In this document: positions 6,956 through 6,972 of the stretch, one piece after another
Layout: each line of letters starts with the position of its first letter
Numbering within the stretch: position 1 is the stretch's first letter
Assembly: GCA_902477055.1 (NCBI GenBank)
Contig: CABSFY010000101.1
Span: forward strand, 1-6,972
Reading direction: 5' to 3'
Length of the DNA: 6,972 nt
Origin: an uncultured Eubacteriales bacterium
GTDB taxonomy: Bacteria; Bacillota; Clostridia; Oscillospirales; Oscillospiraceae
The notes under the pieces: generated by a model
Databases searched by the model: none
Told to the model about the DNA's origin: nothing
The model's input: the letters and a program-made list of their open reading frames with translations, nothing else
Made by a program: the position numbers and the translations under genes

Positions 6956-6972
6956 CTACGAATGGCGTTCGA

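Larger units (their letters stand above)
6432..6972. other. 541-bp non-coding upstream region rich in palindromes
   Basis: No credible gene was found here on either strand. The short reading frames present have no family resemblance, and their codons run through perfect hairpins. The first 100 bases are the leader of the protease gene. From 6531 on there are at least ten short hairpins, described separately. No convincing -35/-10 pair was seen for the protease, so its promoter position is open. No rho-independent terminator with a U-tract was seen either. Confidence 0.7.

Overview
The window is dominated by one very large minus-strand gene. It starts at 6431 and is still open where the window ends on the left, giving at least 2143 codons. 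It encodes a secreted, cell-surface subtilisin-family (S8) serine protease. A signal peptide, an I9-type propeptide and a catalytic domain with an inserted PA domain come first. Fn3-like domains, three cleaved-adhesin-like (choice-of-anchor J type) beta-sandwich domains alternating with three InlB B-repeat-like domains, and a Cys-rich CxxC repeat array follow, ending in two S-layer homology (SLH) domains. The catalytic residues are all present (D187, H262, N364, S595). No frameshift or stop was found in the reading frame.

The organism is most likely a GC-rich Gram-positive anaerobe of the class Clostridia, probably a gut Oscillospirales/Oscillospiraceae-type bacterium. This rests on the style of the SLH domains (TRAM/TREQ motifs), the Cys-rich GH-terminated repeats typical of Clostridia surface proteins, the strong AAAGGAG ribosome binding site, and the short palindromic elements in the intergenic DNA. 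The assignment is inference from style, not from a marker gene.

Layout: 1-6431 is the protease gene, read right to left. 6432-6972 is a 541-bp non-coding stretch upstream of it. Its first part (6432-6530) is the immediate leader, with the ribosome binding site, a possible hairpin and a possible 24-codon upstream reading frame. The rest (6531-6972) is packed with short perfect hairpins. Three of these clusters are copies of one two-hairpin element: one lone copy at 6531-6574 and two in opposite orientation that make a 120-bp composite palindrome at 6676-6795. Two further REP-like hairpins at 6880-6898 and 6934-6955 share a CCCTACG flank.

There is only one gene, so no operon or multi-gene system can be described. 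The protease would be exported, be activated by removal of the propeptide, stay on the cell wall through the SLH domains, and display a long multi-domain stalk that could bind substrate or host/food glycoprotein. The most interesting sequence-level signal is the two-hairpin repeat, whose stems differ between copies but keep their pairing.
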